From Meconema thalassinum (lineage: Eukaryota > Arthropoda > Insecta > Orthoptera > Tettigoniidae): a stretch of DNA of 64,000 nucleotides. The stretch lies in assembly GCA_946902985.2 (NCBI GenBank), contig OX336388.2, forward strand, positions 375,273,387 through 375,337,386, read 5' to 3'. The notes below the pieces were generated by a model. The model worked only from the letters and a program-made list of their open reading frames with translations, was not told where the DNA came from and made no database searches. Numbering within the stretch: position 1 is the stretch's first letter; every line of letters begins with the position of its first letter. The translations under genes and the position numbers were made by a program. This document shows positions 61,060 to 64,000 of this stretch, in pieces.

Positions 61060-61384
61060 TGCGTTGCGGTGAGACTTGGCGTATACAAAGAACACGTCCC
61101 GCGAGGCGAAACCAGCGTAGCTCGCCGCTGCGGAGAAACTTTACGGACGCTCTGTAGTTGTTGGCCCTGTGTACTTCGGATGTGTGCGTGTGGAGGAGGG
61201 ATTTGCCTGACACTTTGAGAAACTTACAGTAGAGACTTCAGCGTCAGTTGTATCTGTCGTACATGAAACAAGTTTGTTCTCTGTCTATGAAGTTTCCAAA
61301 ATATTATAAATATAGTTCTAGCAAACTGAGAATGCGGCTGGGCACCATGTATAAGGTTCACTCACACACCCGTTGACCACACAA
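61060..61384. other. Unassigned, with SINE end fragment
   Basis: TTGGCCCTGTGTACTTCGGA and GGGATTTGCCTGACACTTTG near 61158-61215 are a minus-strand S3 end. The rest is not assigned. Confidence 0.45.
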
Positions 61385-61935
61385 TGTTTGGTTGGTTTCT
61401 CAGTTAAGGGGCTGCGACAACGCAATCATGTAGCACCGTGTACTTTGGGTGTTTGTGGAATCTGTCTGATAACCAGTGTAATTGTGATGACTGTATAAGT
61501 GAGTGTTATCTGTAATTCAGGTAAGGACTGCAGACGATCAATTTCAAGTAGATCCTACTTTTGCTACCAAATGCTACAGTCAACAAAACCTCGCTGTGAA
61601 CTTGGCTACTAGACGCCATCTCAACCGGCAACTAGCGGCGAACGTTGGAACAAATAGAGCATTAATCAAATCTAACCTACAAATTTAGATTCACTAGTGG
61701 AAGGTTCTTTTACATGTCATAAATCTATGACATGGGTCCGCTGGCTTTATTTCCACTCCGAAGTAAGGCATGGAAATCATTGTGACCTGTCTGATGACAC
61801 CTCTACTGTGCATAGGTATTCACAGAGACTACACAAACTCGGGGACGTAGATATCGTGCACCATGACCGCCATGGGGAGCTGGAAGAAATCCGGAGATGA
61901 AAGGTTCGAATCCCTGAGCTGACTAGCAAGTGTCG
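61385..61935 (-). mobile_element. SINE family S5, copy 3, long
   Basis: It parallels 45942-46440: TAGCACCGTGTACTTTGGGT, CTGTCTGATAACCAGTGTAA, GGACTGCAGACGATC, CTACTTTTGCTACCAAATGC and CATAAATCTATGACATGGGT. The head side is replaced by GAAATCCGGAGATGAAAGGT and TCGAATCCCTGAGC, another box-B-like end (61900-61918, plus). Confidence 0.8.
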
Positions 61936-62284
61936 AAACATTCTCCATTGTAGAGCCAAAAAGCCAAGGTTTCCAACTCAGGTTTCCAAAAAATAAAGAA
62001 TAAAATCGCGACGTAATAGTGAAAAGTTGCTAGATTCCAATATAATGTAAAGTTTTGAAACCATTCTTTCAGTGTTGTCTATACAAACTGTCAGTTGTTA
62101 CTCTTCAGTCGGTCGACGTAAATTTGCCGAAAGACAGGGCAGGTACAATGTATATAATATGAATAGTAAGCAAACAACACTCTTGGATAAAATTAAATGT
62201 ATTATGACCACATTGCCCCATTATACTAGTGATCATAACTAATACACGTATTTTTTCAGGAATGTTATGTATTTGTTATTCATA
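61936..62284. other. Unassigned AT-rich sequence
   Basis: No feature recognised. Confidence 0.35.
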
Positions 62285-63055
62285 TATCACTAGCTTCGCC
62301 CGGTAACAGTTATAATCACTGACTGGACTATTAATTATATTATCATGGAGATGCACGTGCAACGAATTCTTGTCAGACGTAATTCAAGAATGGCGAGGTG
62401 CATGAAACACAAATCCCCCTTCCGTCCAATCTTAACTTAACTGTGTATTTTGCGGATAGAAAAGTTCACAGGCGAAATGAAGAAAAGCCGAGTTGCACTT
62501 CCAGGGAAACTCAAAACACAACCACTCTTCTCTGAAGTCTTAACTCAACACGACTAGACAGTTTGCTGCTCGCTGTATCTGGGGAAATAGTCTCGCCCGC
62601 TAGCTAGGCTGTAACTGGGGTGATAGGCTCGCCCCTAGCTAGCTCATAAACTGTCGCATCAGTAATTGTATGGAGATTGTTGGAAGAAATGAAAACGTCA
62701 AAACTCCTATAGTGGGCGATGTATTGAAGATAGAGATATGCTCTATGGGACGTTTTTGTAGAACTTTTCATGCTGAACAAATCTTACACTCATAGTATAT
62801 TGATATTTGTAACGGTTTGCCCAGCGTAAGCTTAAAAAGCGCACGGACACCAGATTTATTTTCGATTTTTTTTCAATGAAATCGTTACTGCTTGGCTTCC
62901 TTTGATCATAAATAAATTATTTTCTATTGAAATCTTTCTTAAGATATCCTTTACAGAATGGTAAAAACCGCATCAAAATACATACACTGGTTCTCGAGAT
63001 TACCCGTGACATCCAAGAATCGGGGACTTGGTTTTATACTAAGTAGATATAGCCT
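62285..63055 (+). repeat. Family Y repeat with internal insertion
   Basis: Matches the arms at 31275 and 33311: CACTAGCTTCGCCCGGTAAC, CAAGAATGGCGAGGTGCA, then about 260 bp of extra sequence (62436-62705, with TCGCCCGCTAGCTAGG and TCGCCCCTAGCTAGC), then AGTGGGCGATGTATTGAAGA, GCGTAAGCTTAAAAAGCGCA, and the end GGTTCTCGAGATTACCC with CAAGAATCGGGGACTTGG. It is single, not in an inverted pair, which shows that Y is an independent dispersed repeat. Confidence 0.8.
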
Positions 63056-63796
63056 ATACATTGTACCCCGCCAAGTCTTCGACAAATTTATGTTGACCGA
63101 CTGAAGAGCTACAACTGACAGATGCCAATGTTTTTTTTAACACAAACAGGAGTTTAAATTGTCGCTAATTCCTCTCTAATCAATACAACATTTTAAAAAT
63201 ATATACAATCACCAACATTTTCGGTCAATTCTTTAAAATTGGCAACGCTGTAGAAGTGACGATTATCGAGTTTGTTCACCAACCATGTTCACTGTGGCTT
63301 CATTGTCGACGTAAGGATTTTTATGTCTGATTGCCTGCAAGCGATGAGTTGTGTTACCATAATGGATCCTGTGTTGTTGTAGTCTGCTGCCAAATGACAC
63401 TCATTGCCACCCTCATTTTATGTGACCTGTTTATTTAATGAGACGTTTGCTCTTGATGATCTTAGTTTTGCTGGTCGGAGATGCAAGCAGAATTACTCCA
63501 GTTACAAAATTGCATCACTATGCATTTTATTTATAGCAAAATTATTGGCCTACTTCATGAATAGCAGGTCATTACAAAATTAATAGCCTACATACTTTCC
63601 AGTTTTACGCTTTTCTCGTAAATACTACCCGAACTTAAATAGGCCTACTAACTTTTAACGACTTTGCAAGAAGATATGCGTTTATACGAAGTCTCGCCGT
63701 CGAATCTTGGATATTAATGTGATTTTAATTTTGCGAGAGAAAAAAGAAGATAGTTCACGGACAAAATAAGTCTTATTCTTGTTGCTGTTGTTACAA
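63056..63796. other. Unassigned sequence
   Basis: AT-rich with no feature recognised; short ORFs only. Confidence 0.35.
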
Positions 63797-64000
63797 GCCA
63801 CCGTGGCTTAGGCGGCAGCACGCCGGCCTCTCACCGCTGGATCCGTGGTTCAAATCCCGGTCACTCCATGTGAGATCTGTGCTGGACAAAACGGAGGCAG
63901 ACAGGTTTTTCTCCGGGTACTCCGGTTTTTCCGGTCAAAATTTCATTCCAGCAACACTCTCCACTATCATTTCATTCCATCTGTCATTCATTTAATCATT
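63797..64000 (+). mobile_element. tRNA-derived SINE (family S1), cut by window end
   Basis: Plus-strand head GCCACCGTGGCTTAGGCGGC with box B GGTTCAAATCCCGG, then CATGTGAGATCTGTGCTGGA and the body, running off the window edge. This is the only plus-strand S1 copy here. Confidence 0.92.

Overview
This is eukaryotic nuclear DNA, most likely from an insect with a large, repeat-rich genome. A polyneopteran such as a cricket, grasshopper or stick insect would fit, but that is an inference from the repeat types. The evidence is AT-rich DNA with no prokaryotic gene spacing, many tRNA-derived SINEs, RTE-type LINEs, hAT, Tc1/mariner and P-type DNA transposons, microsatellites, and extensive nesting. 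I found no host protein gene I can name. One short candidate 5' exon (30802-30912, minus) and one unrecognised ORF (3054-3452, plus) are the only non-transposon coding candidates.

Layout. 1-2.3 kb: two copies of a hairpin-ended repeat family (here 'family H'), a LINE tail and a perfect hairpin. 2.3-9.1 kb: an old arthropod-type dispersed repeat ('family X') holding a LINE tail and a SINE, plus about 4 kb without a recognised feature. 9.4-18.4 kb: an old RTE-like LINE cut into pieces by a 4.3 kb TIR-bounded block full of family H copies, by a 2.3 kb DNA transposon with a 4-bp target duplication (itself hit by a hAT element), and by a minisatellite-like block. 18.6-20.1 kb: a SINE, a second hAT fragment and a CR1/L2-like LINE tail. 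20.2-23.7 kb: a nearly full-length but decayed RTE LINE split by a SINE. 25.4-29.6 kb: a hAT element with clean 8-bp target duplications that carries a full-length RTE LINE with an intact 1052-codon ORF and its own 10-bp target duplication. 31.1-34.0 kb: a decayed P-element-type transposase fragment between long inverted arms. 34.5-38.6 kb: RTE tails, a SINE and the best-preserved family H copy. 38.9-46.5 kb: SINEs of several families, two LINE fragments, a Tc1-type MITE and a head-to-head SINE pair. 46.5-56.5 kb: tandem repeats, SINEs, two foldback MITEs and a stack of minus-strand RTE tails. 56.6-59.4 kb: an I/R1-type LINE fragment into which an intact DD41D Tc1/mariner-superfamily transposon has inserted. 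60.2-64.0 kb: a short TIR element, SINEs and a third copy of the repeat found in the P-element arms.

How it fits together. The window records insertion upon insertion; target duplications let the order be read. The youngest-looking elements are the intact RTE LINE (26223-29570) and the DD41D transposon (57660-59331). A 650-bp foldback MITE (52388-53037) shares the DD41D element's terminal bases and TA target, so it may use that or a related transposase. Several SINE families with different tRNA-like heads share one central core, suggesting modular exchange. Coordinates of repeats without target duplications are approximate, because they were read by eye.
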